Shown here piece by piece: positions 1 to 9,234 of a DNA stretch of 64,000 bases. How positions within the stretch are numbered: position 1 is the first letter of the stretch; the number at the start of each line of letters is the position of its first letter. The position numbers were made by a program, and so were the translations under genes. Below the pieces are notes generated by a model that saw only the letters and a program-made list of their open reading frames with translations, did not search any database and was not told the DNA's origin. This DNA comes from Tribonema minus. Lineage: Eukaryota; Sar; Xanthophyceae; Tribonematales; Tribonemataceae. The stretch spans positions 62,001 to 126,000 of the forward strand of contig JAFCMP010000081.1 in the NCBI GenBank assembly GCA_017506865.1, read 5' to 3'.

Positions 1-1
1 C

Positions 2-640
2 GAGTGCACGGTTCACGCCGCACGACTCATCGTGCGAGCCAAGCTTCAAGTGGTGTTATATGAGAATGTGCCCGGAGTGCTAGTGTCACGCGCGTTTGCA
101 CGCGCAGCACGCATTCTAAAGGCAGCTGGCTATATGCTGTACATTGCCAAGCTTAAGGCTTCTGAGTTTGAAGTACCTTGCAAGAGGCAGAGAGTGTACA
201 TTCTCATAGTGCCAGCTGGGGTGGCCTCAAGAAAGGCACTCCAGCGGTTCGGTGCATTTATAAATGACAAGCGTTCACACAGCAGACAGACATCTGTTCG
301 TTCTCGTTTGCGCTGCCCCGAACGCACGTTCTTTTTGCAACCGCGCAGTGCTCAGCATCCTGGTGTGTTGAATGCTGATGGTCTGTTGCCCAGTCCAGTG
401 CGCAGATTGCCTGGAAAACCTGCTGCAAGCTATGTTGCGCATGTTAAGGATGCTGGCCCGGTGTCATCAGCTCGCGTATTATCGCTTGCTGAGATGGCAG
501 TACTCATGACGTATCATCATGATCTACCGAGTCGTGCGTCACAGAGTGATGTACAGAGATACATTGCAGACTTGTTCATCCCAGAGATGGCGTTTCATTT
601 GTTCGTGGCCATAGAAGCCTCAGGCTTGTGTACTTTGCCC
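2..640 (+). other. C5 cytosine DNA methyltransferase-like domain inside the retroelement ORF1
   Basis: Seen: a Y-E-N-V-P-G block (nt 59-76) fits methyltransferase motif VI (ENV). About 35 residues later, P-C-K-R-Q-R-V-Y-I fits motif VIII (PQxRxR, with Cys for Gln). A later R-V-L-S-L-A-E-M block and Y-I-A-D-L-F-I-P-E-M-A fit motifs IX and X (RxLTxxE and QIGxxVPxxxA). Spacing and order match the C-terminal half of the family. Motif IV, which carries the catalytic Pro-Cys, would lie before base 1, so activity cannot be judged. Motif X lacks the usual Gly-Asn, so the domain may be divergent or inactive. Known: retrotransposon-encoded cytosine methyltransferases have been described in dinoflagellates and in the alga Klebsormidium. 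Inferred: this element captured a host or viral methyltransferase. Confidence 0.72.
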
Positions 641-2644
641 GAACAACAGATGCGTTTGCCGCGCAAATCAGAGTTGATGTTGCGGCATTCAGTAGACTGC
701 CCACCACCATCTTGGTTGGCAGAGAGTAGTGGTTCAATGGTGCGTACCGCAGCGACGGCGCACTCAATGTCCACTTCCAGTGCGCATTGCTCAGTGGCAA
801 TGTTGCAGGGCATTAATGCTACACCGCATAATGCAGAGTACCCCACGGTACCAGTAGTCCCAATGCATAGCGCATGGGAGGAGTCAGAAGTAGACTTAGC
901 CGTGACTCAACCTGGCATGGCTGACATCATGGAAGTTGATGACTCAGGTTCTGACTCTGAATACGACTCAAAGTCATGTATGAGCGTGTGCAGTAGTCCA
1001 GAGGACATGAACATTGACGCAGAAGTCAGTGCTCAACCAGTTGCGGCCGTAGCGGCGCGCAAAAAGCTTGGCGGTGGTACAGACCCACGCCTTGCTCCAG
1101 GTGAGCTCAGAGCAGCGCTCAGGCGCGCTGGTTTGGACTCGCAGTCACTAGGCATATTAGACCATATGCGCAATGTCCAGAAAGACATCACAACTACTAC
1201 ACAAGAAAGTGTAGCAGAAACTGTAAAGCGTCTCGCAGATGAGATTGCGATACAGAGAGAGCAGGTTCAATTACCTCCAGTAGACCTTGCAGTAGGGTCA
1301 ACCGAACCTAGTTCAGTGGCACACTCTCAGTTAGAGGGGCCAGTGGAGTACATACGGCCAGTCGCTGGCGTTGTACCCCCAGGGCAAATGTTTGTCTCAG
1401 CGTCACTGCGTGTTCAGAGTAACTCGCAAACGCCGAAAGAGTTATATGTGCGTGCAATGGTGGATTGCGGTGCTACCGTAACCATCATGGGCAAGCGCAT
1501 AGCAGACAAACTGCCAGGCAGCTACATATGCTCACCTCAAAAAGGTGACTACACTCAGATCCTTTTGGCAGATGGCAAGACGTCGCTGCAGATCAGTGGT
1601 GTAGTTAATGCATGGCTGAGATTCAAAAATAAAATGTTTTTACACAAGTTCTATGTGGTGAACACACCCATGGATGTGTTACTTGGTACAGACTTCTTTG
1701 CCCCACACGGCTCAGTAATCTCGTATCATGGTGGTAGCCCAGCCTTTTTTCCAGGGGGACTAAAAGGCGTAGCTATACGCCCAGTGCATGAGAAAGCGCG
1801 CACAGACAATGCGAGCACACATGCAGCTAGTTTAGCCAGTTGCAAAGGCAATGGCAGTGCTGAGACTGCAGAAGCGCCAGTAGCGCCCAAGCAGTGCTCA
1901 GTGAGAATGGCATACAATACTGTGCTGGCACCATCGTCAGAAACGATCGTGGAGCTTACGCTATTTCCTAAACCGAAGCGCGTACAGCCCTATGAGGCTT
2001 TGCTCATACCAGACCAAACAGTTACCACGGAAATAATGAGATGCAAAGGTGTTAAAGCTAACATTACTGCGCTCACCGTAAATGCCAGTGGCACAGTATA
2101 CGCAACATTGAGCAATACTTCAATGTATCCAGTATACGTACGCCGCAACACCTATTGGGGTAAAGTAACCCCATTAAAAGCAGATGACCTGTTAGAAGTG
2201 CAAGAAGCAACTCAACAGGCACTGCAGACCAAACTGCTAGAAATAGCAGTCAGAAAGCATTCAGAAAATGCTCAGTTGGTGGCAGAAATAGCTGCGGCCA
2301 TTGGTAAAACTACCATAGAGGTTGCACAAGAAGTGCAAAGATTAACAGAGCTAAGTCAAAAGCACAATGCTCAGTCAGAACACTGCACAGATGCAGAGTT
2401 ACAAGAAATCCTTGAAAAAGATGGTAAACTAGCACCTCATTTACAAGGAAGGGGGAGAGATGGGGTACCCTTAAAACAAAAAGCATTAGACATGCTCAAA
2501 AAGCACAGAAATGTCTTTGCAAAAGATCCCAAAAATCCCAGAGTCACACTCAACACTTTAAGATTGATGTTGACACTCAGACGGCAGAGCCGGTGGCCGA
2601 CAAAGCGCGGCACTGGGCATTTAAAGAAGCCGAGTACATCATGA
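2..2644 (+). CDS. Retroelement ORF1 (partial): C5-methyltransferase-derived domain, spacer, aspartic protease
   Basis: The frame is open from base 2 and runs to a stop at 2642-2644; the true start lies upstream. Numbering residues from the GTG at 32, residues 1-195 resemble the C-terminal half of a C5 cytosine methyltransferase (ENV at 11-13, a PxxRxR-type motif at 49-54, a motif IX/X-like block at 148-190). Residues 200-450 are low-complexity and Ser/Glu/Asp-rich, with no CCHC zinc knuckle. Residues about 455-560 form a retropepsin-like protease: the active-site triad reads D478-C-G-A-T, where most families have DSGA or DTGA, and the second conserved block is LLGTDFF (550-556). The end (HRNVFAKD near residue 830) corresponds to the segment just before RT in gypsy polyproteins. 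The RT continues in the -1 register, so a -1 shift or separate initiation is needed. Confidence 0.85.
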   Translation, partial: ECTVHAARLIVRAKLQVVLYENVPGVLVSRAFARAARILKAAGYMLYIAKLKASEFEVPCKRQRVYILIVPAGVASRKALQRFGAFINDKRSHSRQTSVRSRLRCPERTFFLQPRSAQHPGVLNADGLLPSPVRRLPGKPAASYVAHVKDAGPVSSARVLSLAEMAVLMTYHHDLPSRASQSDVQRYIADLFIPEMAFHLFVAIEASGLCTLPEQQMRLPRKSELMLRHSVDCPPPSWLAESSGSMVRTAATAHSMSTSSAHCSVAMLQGINATPHNAEYPTVPVVPMHSAWEESEVDLAVTQPGMADIMEVDDSGSDSEYDSKSCMSVCSSPEDMNIDAEVSAQPVAAVAARKKLGGGTDPRLAPGELRAALRRAGLDSQSLGILDHMRNVQKDITTTTQESVAETVKRLADEIAIQREQVQLPPVDLAVGSTEPSSVAHSQLEGPVEYIRPVAGVVPPGQMFVSASLRVQSNSQTPKELYVRAMVDCGATVTIMGKRIADKLPGSYICSPQKGDYTQILLADGKTSLQISGVVNAWLRFKNKMFLHKFYVVNTPMDVLLGTDFFAPHGSVISYHGGSPAFFPGGLKGVAIRPVHEKARTDNASTHAASLASCKGNGSAETAEAPVAPKQCSVRMAYNTVLAPSSETIVELTLFPKPKRVQPYEALLIPDQTVTTEIMRCKGVKANITALTVNASGTVYATLSNTSMYPVYVRRNTYWGKVTPLKADDLLEVQEATQQALQTKLLEIAVRKHSENAQLVAEIAAAIGKTTIEVAQEVQRLTELSQKHNAQSEHCTDAELQEILEKDGKLAPHLQGRGRDGVPLKQKALDMLKKHRNVFAKDPKNPRVTLNTLRLMLTLRRQSRWPTKRGTGHLKKPSTS

Positions 2645-5600
2645 AACAGATTCAGATGATGGCAAAGCGCCAACAAATTGAACCCTCAGACAGTGCTTGG
2701 GCAAGCAACCCAGTGCTAGTTGTTCAAGGCGATAAGATTCGCTTCTGCATTGACTTCAGAAAGTTAAATGCAGTTACGAAGAGAGACAGTCATGGCTTAG
2801 GCAACATGGATGACATGATGCGAGCTGTGCAAGGTGCGAGGATTCTGTCCTCATTAGATCTGGCAGCGGGATATCACCAAATTCCGTTGGCAGAAGGAGC
2901 CAAAGCTAAGACAGCATTCAGGGCCCCAGACGGCTCGCTGTGGCACTACAAGGTATCACCTTTTGGCTTAGTGAATTTGCCAGCGCAATTCACCAGACTG
3001 ATGCACAACGTGTTAGGAGATGCTTTGGGCTCTCACGCGTTAGTGTACATCGACGACGTGCTGGTATACGGTACGGACGTTGAAGACCACATTGATCAGC
3101 TAGACGATGTGTTAGGCCGCATAGGTGCGGCAGGCATGAGCGTGTCTCGTCCCAAGTGTCAGCTTTTTCAAGCTGAAGTCAAGTTTCTAGGCCATATAGT
3201 TGGCGCAGCAGGAACCAGACCCGACCCTGACAAGGTCAAGGCCATGTTTGACATGAGTCCACCCATAAAGAATGGGCGGGCCGACAAACAGTTAGTGCAA
3301 GTGGGTATGGGAGTATTTAACTATTACAGGAGGTATGTACCCAATTTCGGGGCAATATCAGAGCCTATAGTAGCCCTAACCAAGAACAAGTCAGACCTAG
3401 TCTGGGGGCCCGCGCAGCAGCGCGCCTTCGACAGGCTGAAGAGGGTCATGTGCGATAGTCGCATAGTCATGCACCCAGATTTCAGTTTGCCATTTGTATT
3501 GTACACCGACGCCTCTAAAACGGCAACAGCAGGTGTGCTTACGCAATTCAGACCCGTAACAGAGGTCGAGAAGGCAACTGCAGGGCAGCCATACGCCAGT
3601 ACTGGCAGGCGCCGTATAGCTGAAGGTGAAGAAGTCAGAGAAGTGGTCGTTGGCTACTTCAGCAAACTGAACTCAGAACCTGATGCTAAGTTAGGAGCAA
3701 CAGCAGTTGAGTGTCTAGCAGTAGTGCTGGCACTTAACCACTTCAGGCCCTACATTTGGGGTAATCCTGTTACAGTGGTCACAGACGCTGCAGCGCTCAG
3801 ATGGCTTTTGACGTTGCAAGACTACAATGGCAAGCTACTTAGATGGGCTATGCGCATACAAGAGTATGACGTTACCATTCAGCACAGACCTGGCAGAAGA
3901 AATGCCAATGCTGATGCCCCATCCAGACTGCCTCAGCAGGCAGAGTTAGACGCTGAACGCTCTACAGAGCCAGCAGATGAACAGTGGCCAGATGCAGTCC
4001 CCAGCATGGATGCACCACCTTCGGGCGTGCGCTTTGCTGATGACGCCACTAGAACGCACAAAGTAGCCGACGTGAACAGCTGCCGTGGTTACACAGCGGA
4101 TGCACGTTACGGTCCCGCGTTCAAGTTCAACGAGGCCGTCGCCGTGTCAGGCGCGGTGGCCGCTAGACTAGCCGCCCTGTCAGCTGTGGAGTTAACACAG
4201 TTATTAGACAGACGGTTAGATGACTCCACAGTGGAGGAGGCTGAGTTTGATGAGATTGAGATCAACACAGCATATGCCGAGCCAGTGCAAAAGTACTCTG
4301 ACTCGTGGGAGCAATCCCAGGCGCAGCGACTCTTAAGACAGATCGCATGCGACAGGCGGCGCAGCATAGGTTCAAAGAGAGCCAAATGCAGCGTCACTAC
4401 AGCTCAGTCAGCTGAGAATACGAGCGCACTTGAAGAAGGTGAACTTTTAGAAGTTGACGCTCCAGCTGAGACTGAAGAAGCAGACGAACCACCGGGTGAC
4501 GATGGTGAGGCTGTCTTAGGCAAACGTAAAAAAACGTTGCCCAGACCAGAAGTAATACAATTGTTGAAGCAAGTTGCCGAAGGGGGCTCACAAGCCACAC
4601 CGGTGATGCTCAGCAAAGTCGCTTTTCTTGAAATTCAGAAAGCGGATGGCTTCTGTCAGGCGGTGAGCAAGATGCTTACCGTGGGAGATATTCCCGAGGG
4701 CGCAGAGCTAGTTGCTCACGTCTTAGCGCAACAAGAGCAGTATACCATTGAAGAAGATGGTCTCTTGGTGCACAGTGCAACAAGCCACCCCAAGAGAGGT
4801 ATGGTGTTGTTGCAGTGGGTAGTGCCAGTTGCACTCAGAACCCTAGTCATGCGCTTAGGGCATGATGATGCTAGTGCTATGCATTGTGGCATAGGTGCTA
4901 CGCACACACGTATTTTCGAGAGATATTACTGGCCTGGTATGGGCGCAGACATACGAACGTACGTGCAGAGTTGTATGACGTGCCTAGAACGCAAGCGCGC
5001 CAGCTCCACTCAATATAAGCAGTGGTTGGCTGAGCCAGTGCGCATGTGGCAACGTCTCAACATTGATACCATAGAGCCTGGTATCCAGTCCGCAGCAGGG
5101 CATAAATATGTTCTGACTATTGTGGAGACGAGGTCCGGTTTTGTATGGCTAGCCGCTATGCATGGCCAGGGTACTAAAGATGTAACCCCGCACCTCATGA
5201 CAGTGTTCCTAGAGGTTGGAGCGTTAGTGGAGGAACTATGCTCAGACAAGGGCAAAGTCTTCCTTGGCAATGTGGTCAGTGACCTTTGCAGAGCGTTTAA
5301 AGTTAAACGCATAGAGACCAGTGCATACCACCCACAGACCAATGGTGTGGCAGAACATGCAAATGGTCGTGCTAAGAAGGCACTAGCATCTTGGGTCAGC
5401 GCTCAGCAGACAAACTGGCACAAAGGCTTAGAGCTCGTACAGTTTGTGTTGAGGACAACTCCCCGAGATGAGACAGGATTGACACCCTTTTTCTGTGTGT
5501 ACGGTCGCGAAGCTTCTCTGCCACATGATGCATTTATGCACGAAGATGGCAGTAGAAAGCTAGACCTACACGAGGAAATTGAGCGCAAGTTAGACATGCT

Positions 5601-6819
5601 TGAGCTCGCAGACAAGGTTGTGTCAAAGGCGCTGCAGTTGCGCGCCCAGAAGATCACTAAGCGCAACGAAGCAGTTAAGCGTGCAGTGAAGTTCGCGGTC
5701 GGTGACTATGTCATGATCAGACTACCTAAGCAGAGAGACAGATCAGCTGCTCTAGACGCTAGGTATGTGGGGCCTTGGCAGATCGAGGCTCGCACAGGCG
5801 AATCAGGTCTCTCCTTCATATGCAGAATGATGGGCAGACGAGTCAGACACACCACAGCTCATGTAGAGAACATGAAACCATTTCACATGAGGCCTAATGC
5901 CATGTTGGAACCTGGTGTGCATGCCACGCTTAGCCCACATCAAGTGGAAGAGCTAGCAGATGGCGAGAAACTGTACAGAGTTCTAGACCGCCAAGTGAGC
6001 CCTAATGGTTCATGGCAGTACAAGTGGCAGTCCAAAGATGGCAAGTCGCATGCATGGGTGTCGGAAGACGACATGCTGCAAGAAGTCATGCCATGGACAT
6101 TGGATGCTTTTCACGCGCTCTATGAGCTGCGTAACGAAGGAAAGCTACCCGCATATGCCATCAGACCCACACCCAAAGAAGATGCAAGTATGCGCCGAGA
6201 GAGCGCACTGCAGCTTTATCCCATCGGCACAGCGCTGGCGAGGGAACACAGGGTTAAATTGGGAGGCCCACTTACTTACGTATGGGGGGCAGTAAAGAAC
6301 TTTGTATCACCATACTGGAGGATCAGATATGAAGATGGCGAGTGGGAACAGATGACCCGTACGCAGGTCAAGTCTGCCATACAGTTGGCAGAGGCAGTGC
6401 GTGACAAGGCCCGGAGACTGCAAGCGCGAAGTGCGCCGGACATTGCCAAGAGTGCAGGTCCCAGCTCCCAGGCTACGCAAAGTCTGCCACAATCCCCAAG
6501 TCTTTCTGAGGCAAGCCCAATTCAAGATTCTGCTCAGCCGCAGATCATATTGGTGAGACTACCCAGATTGCCATCTGATTTCGGATCAAGCTTTGAGGGT
6601 GAGGTGATCTGGTATCACTTCCCAACAGGCTGGAGCCGCGGCACCTTAGGCGAGTTTTACCCCGCAAGGTCGCAGTTCACGTTCGACGTGCTGTTTGACG
6701 GTGAGAAGGCCGTCAGGCGTATGCGTTTACGTCCGAGTGACTACCGCACGCCTAAAGACAGTGCGCATTCCTCATGGAACGTGCTCGCCGCTCGCCCTGT
6801 ACCCTTAGAGGAGAGATAG
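2593..6819 (+). CDS. pol: Retroelement pol: RT, RNase H, integrase, chromodomain-like and barrel-like tails
   Basis: The first start-type codon is at 2593, but the frame is open from 2428 and the conserved pre-RT segment (HFKID at 2554-2568) is already in this register. It therefore overlaps ORF1 by up to 217 nt in the -1 frame. Residues count from 2593. RT spans about 20-290 with catalytic YIDD at 152-155 and FGLVNLP before it. RNase H has D306, E373, D398 and D441. The integrase HHCC finger ends at C794/C797; its core residues are D825, D885 and E921, with exactly 35 residues between the last two. A GPY/F-like YVGPW motif is at 1058-1062 and a chromodomain-like segment at about 1118-1162. 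Two further beta-rich segments (about 1225-1275 and 1330-1395) look like small Tudor- or chromo-type barrels. All catalytic residues are present and there is no internal stop, so the enzyme set could be active. Confidence 0.95.
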   Translation: MADKARHWAFKEAEYIMKQIQMMAKRQQIEPSDSAWASNPVLVVQGDKIRFCIDFRKLNAVTKRDSHGLGNMDDMMRAVQGARILSSLDLAAGYHQIPLAEGAKAKTAFRAPDGSLWHYKVSPFGLVNLPAQFTRLMHNVLGDALGSHALVYIDDVLVYGTDVEDHIDQLDDVLGRIGAAGMSVSRPKCQLFQAEVKFLGHIVGAAGTRPDPDKVKAMFDMSPPIKNGRADKQLVQVGMGVFNYYRRYVPNFGAISEPIVALTKNKSDLVWGPAQQRAFDRLKRVMCDSRIVMHPDFSLPFVLYTDASKTATAGVLTQFRPVTEVEKATAGQPYASTGRRRIAEGEEVREVVVGYFSKLNSEPDAKLGATAVECLAVVLALNHFRPYIWGNPVTVVTDAAALRWLLTLQDYNGKLLRWAMRIQEYDVTIQHRPGRRNANADAPSRLPQQAELDAERSTEPADEQWPDAVPSMDAPPSGVRFADDATRTHKVADVNSCRGYTADARYGPAFKFNEAVAVSGAVAARLAALSAVELTQLLDRRLDDSTVEEAEFDEIEINTAYAEPVQKYSDSWEQSQAQRLLRQIACDRRRSIGSKRAKCSVTTAQSAENTSALEEGELLEVDAPAETEEADEPPGDDGEAVLGKRKKTLPRPEVIQLLKQVAEGGSQATPVMLSKVAFLEIQKADGFCQAVSKMLTVGDIPEGAELVAHVLAQQEQYTIEEDGLLVHSATSHPKRGMVLLQWVVPVALRTLVMRLGHDDASAMHCGIGATHTRIFERYYWPGMGADIRTYVQSCMTCLERKRASSTQYKQWLAEPVRMWQRLNIDTIEPGIQSAAGHKYVLTIVETRSGFVWLAAMHGQGTKDVTPHLMTVFLEVGALVEELCSDKGKVFLGNVVSDLCRAFKVKRIETSAYHPQTNGVAEHANGRAKKALASWVSAQQTNWHKGLELVQFVLRTTPRDETGLTPFFCVYGREASLPHDAFMHEDGSRKLDLHEEIERKLDMLELADKVVSKALQLRAQKITKRNEAVKRAVKFAVGDYVMIRLPKQRDRSAALDARYVGPWQIEARTGESGLSFICRMMGRRVRHTTAHVENMKPFHMRPNAMLEPGVHATLSPHQVEELADGEKLYRVLDRQVSPNGSWQYKWQSKDGKSHAWVSEDDMLQEVMPWTLDAFHALYELRNEGKLPAYAIRPTPKEDASMRRESALQLYPIGTALAREHRVKLGGPLTYVWGAVKNFVSPYWRIRYEDGEWEQMTRTQVKSAIQLAEAVRDKARRLQARSAPDIAKSAGPSSQATQSLPQSPSLSEASPIQDSAQPQIILVRLPRLPSDFGSSFEGEVIWYHFPTGWSRGTLGEFYPARSQFTFDVLFDGEKAVRRMRLRPSDYRTPKDSAHSSWNVLAARPVPLEER

Positions 6820-7056
6820 TTGTGGGGACTCCAGTTGAGTCACACCTGGGGCCGAGAACTCCCTTTTCCTGCAGAGAGGATTCACCTGAATAGCAGGTTT
6901 GCCTCCCAGGTTTTTAATGGGGTTTTCAACCAGTTTTAATTGGCCTCCTGCTCAGTAGTGCACCAAGTGCGAGCAAGCTACAACTATCAGAAAAGTGCAA
7001 GTCGACGGTCAGCTACCCGCGTCACATTCAACTCCGCATCGAGGGCGATGCTCAAC

Positions 7057-7068
7057 AAGGAAGGGGGA
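7057..7068 (+). other. Polypurine tract (plus-strand primer site) of the gypsy element
   Basis: A 12-base all-purine run (AAGGAAGGGGGA) lies 238 bp after the pol stop and is followed within two bases by TGATACGG. This is the expected arrangement of PPT and LTR start. The stretch 6820-7056 between pol and the PPT holds no open frame I can support. Confidence 0.65.
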
Positions 7069-7070
7069 TC

Positions 7071-7400
7071 TGATACGGCTTGGGGGTATATTAGCATAAG
7101 CAGTTACACCTCATAGCCCTTACAGGTCATCCTTCGACCTCTATGGTCACCCTAGACCTTTGCATGTGAGTAGATGTCTGTTCTAGAGGTCAGACTAGAC
7201 CTGGTTCAGTAACATTGGTCACATGCCAAAGGGCACATCAGTTTGCTGTGCACAACATCAGTCTAAGAGTTACGAGGTGTTGTGGAGCCTGTGCAAGACA
7301 GCAGCTGTAGCAGACTCCTTGAAGCCCCAAGCCTTCCTACGTGACGCGTGCAACAATAAGACCTATCGGTAAGCGCTCCCATTTCATTCCATTCCACTTC
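7071..7400 (+). repeat. Candidate 3' LTR (start supported, end not placed)
   Basis: The sequence after the PPT starts with TG, as LTRs do. It contains an AATAAG-like polyadenylation context near 7350. The matching CA end and target-site duplication cannot be identified because the 5' LTR is outside the window, so the right boundary is a placeholder. Confidence 0.4.
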
Positions 7401-7537
7401 AGCATGTTCTCTGAGCTGTCTGCCTGTGATTGCTCTTCCAGCTTGCATGTTTGCATTTATGACAGCATCACATGGTAGCCTGTTTCAACATCATGGCGTG
7501 CGACTTGCCACTGCCCGTCTAATCGTACGCAAAGAGG

Positions 7538-7599
7538 CACACGTTGCACTACTAGTAGCCGCGTCATGCACACATTGCACTACTAGTAGCCGCGTCATG
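7538..7599 (+). repeat. Two tandem copies of a 31-bp unit
   Basis: The unit beginning CACACGTTGCACTACTAGTA recurs after exactly 31 bases with one difference visible (CACACG versus CACACA). It lies just beyond the retroelement, in a spacer (7400-8150) that otherwise holds telomere-like motifs and no convincing gene. Confidence 0.8.
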
Positions 7600-7675
7600 C
7601 TATAGTAGCAGTATCGGCACGCCGAGGCCTGCGAAGCGGCGACACGACGCGGCATTGTACAGGAATACAGTGGGG

Positions 7676-7750
7676 TGAATTAGGGCTAGGGTGTAGGCTA
7701 GGGTGAATCTAACCCTCTCTTAGGGCTAGGGTTAGGGTCAAGTGAAGCTA
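7676..7750 (+). repeat. Degenerate telomere-like tract (TTAGGG family)
   Basis: Several GGCTAGGG, TTAGGG and GGTTAGGG words and two CTAACCCT words lie within 75 bp. They sit shortly after the retroelement and far from any chromosome end visible here. Confidence 0.7.
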
Positions 7751-8153
7751 ACCCTGGCCCTGCATACATTGCAGGCAGGGCAAAGCATGCTGCACTGTGG
7801 CGACCACAACCGCAGAATGCAATAGGGTGAGGCGAACACCTTGTCCTGCATAAGTTAATGGTCTGAGTAGCAGCCATGTCGGGATGGCTGACTGAGGACA
7901 GACCAACGATAGCGAAATCAGTTGAAGACACCTGTGCCTGCGCAGCGTGCGGGCAGAAGCAAGCTGCACAACAGCCACGAAAGGAAGCATTAATGAACGC
8001 AGGCAAATTATGGCTTGCGAGACGAACGGGAATGTAGGAACGTTTCCAAACAGCAAGGCAACGCTCAGTGCTGTCACAATGCCCCGAACAGACACTCGCG
8101 GTTCTTGCATGCGTTTCAGTATACCAGTCAGCCGCCGTCATGCACGTGCTCAC

Positions 8154-8459
8154 CGTAAAACACGTACGTGCGCAGCTCTGCCGTCACGGTTGCGGCCGCC
8201 GCCGCCGCCGCCGCCGCCGTCACGGCGTGCGGCGCAGACGATGGCCTCACAATGGTCACCTGAGTGCCGCGCTCGAGCTGTGCAATCGACGGCTCAGCCT
8301 CCACGGCAGCAGCGTCTGAGCGGGCCGCCGCAGCGGCTGCGCCTGCTGGTGGATGCATGCGCACGGTGACCACGATGAACATGGACTTGCCGCCTGTATC
8401 AACGCCGGCAGTGCGGGGGCTGTTGAACCGCCAGAAGCGCATGAGCTGCTCCCAGCAAC
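8154..8459 (-). CDS. Probable internal exon, unidentified Ala-rich protein
   Basis: On the minus strand a pyrimidine-rich tract ending CTTCCAG is followed by an open segment that ends at a good donor (TTTACG then GTGAGC). Both boundaries fall in phase 1. The encoded segment begins CWEQLMRFWRFNSP and then has TGGKSMFIVVTV, an Ala-rich spacer and QLERGTQVTIV. I do not recognise the domain. It could belong with the other minus-strand islands at 9.2 and 10.1-10.5 kb. The acceptor abuts an 18-G run on the plus strand (about 8478-8496). Confidence 0.4.
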
Positions 8460-9234
8460 CTGGAAGAAGGGGACAGGGGGGGGGGGGGGGGGGGGTCGCA
8501 GAGCGACAGAGACGTCTCAGTAGTGAAGCAAGTTGATTTTTAAAATGAAAAACAAACCTGCTTCTGCAGTGGCTCTCGCAGCGATGCATACATTTGCAAC
8601 AGCCACACTACAGACACAGGCGTGTTTGTGTGTGTGTGGGGGGGGGGGGATCACAATTAGGGTTGGGGTGCGTGAGCTACTGCGGGTTTCCTGGCAGCTC
8701 TGCACTGCTTTGCAGCTCTCACACCAAGCGTACCCACACACGCAGGTGACGTGCCCCATACCCACCAGTAGATGAATTGCCGGCCAGGTTGAGCATCACT
8801 GCTCACAGAACACCCCGCAGTCACGGCCTGAGCACGATTGCATGCGCGTACAGACGCCGCGCGCCGCGGCCAGTGCCCCAATGCTGATTGCAGACTACTG
8901 CAGGGTTTATCTGTACGCTGACTGCAACAAAAAGCCTCTCCCTGGCCCCGCAGTGCTCGACAACGTCGCAACGATCCGTCTCCGATGACTCGCACAGTGC
9001 CAGTGGCATACCGCCCGCATGGCGGTTGCACTGCGCTGCCGGCCTCCGCCAACACAATCTCACCCGCTGCAATCGCCATGGAGAACTGCACTGGCTAATC
9101 TCCGTTGAAATGCAGTGAACTCTTACCGCCGCGACGCCTGTCACGTGCAGCAAGAAGAGTGCCATTATAGCGCAAGCCCTGCTCAGATGCAAGCCTCTCT
9201 GCAGCAGTTTGCTATCGTCCTCACCTCGCGCCCC

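Larger units (their letters stand above)
1..7400 (+). mobile_element. Ty3/gypsy (chromovirus-like) LTR retrotransposon, 5' end outside window
   Basis: The two long open frames encode, in order, a C5-methyltransferase-derived segment, a spacer, an aspartic protease, reverse transcriptase, RNase H, an integrase with an HHCC finger and DD35E core, a GPY/F-like module, a chromodomain-like module and two further small-barrel-like segments. The order RT-RNaseH-integrase defines Ty3/gypsy elements, and the chromodomain-like tail suggests a chromovirus-type clade. A polypurine tract directly followed by TG lies after the second frame and marks the probable start of the 3' LTR. The 5' LTR, primer binding site and any gag region lie before the window, so LTR identity and insertion age cannot be judged. 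The right end is approximate because the LTR end cannot be placed without the 5' copy. Both frames are long and uninterrupted, which suggests a young insertion. Confidence 0.93.

Noticed and set aside
2531..2536. AAAAAT as a proven -1 slippery site
   Set aside because: In the ORF1 frame the preceding base is C, so the heptamer does not fit the classical pattern; kept only as a candidate.
7071..7618. LTR ending near a GTATCGGCA word at about 7618
   Set aside because: The match to the start (TGATACGG) is partial and no target duplication is visible.
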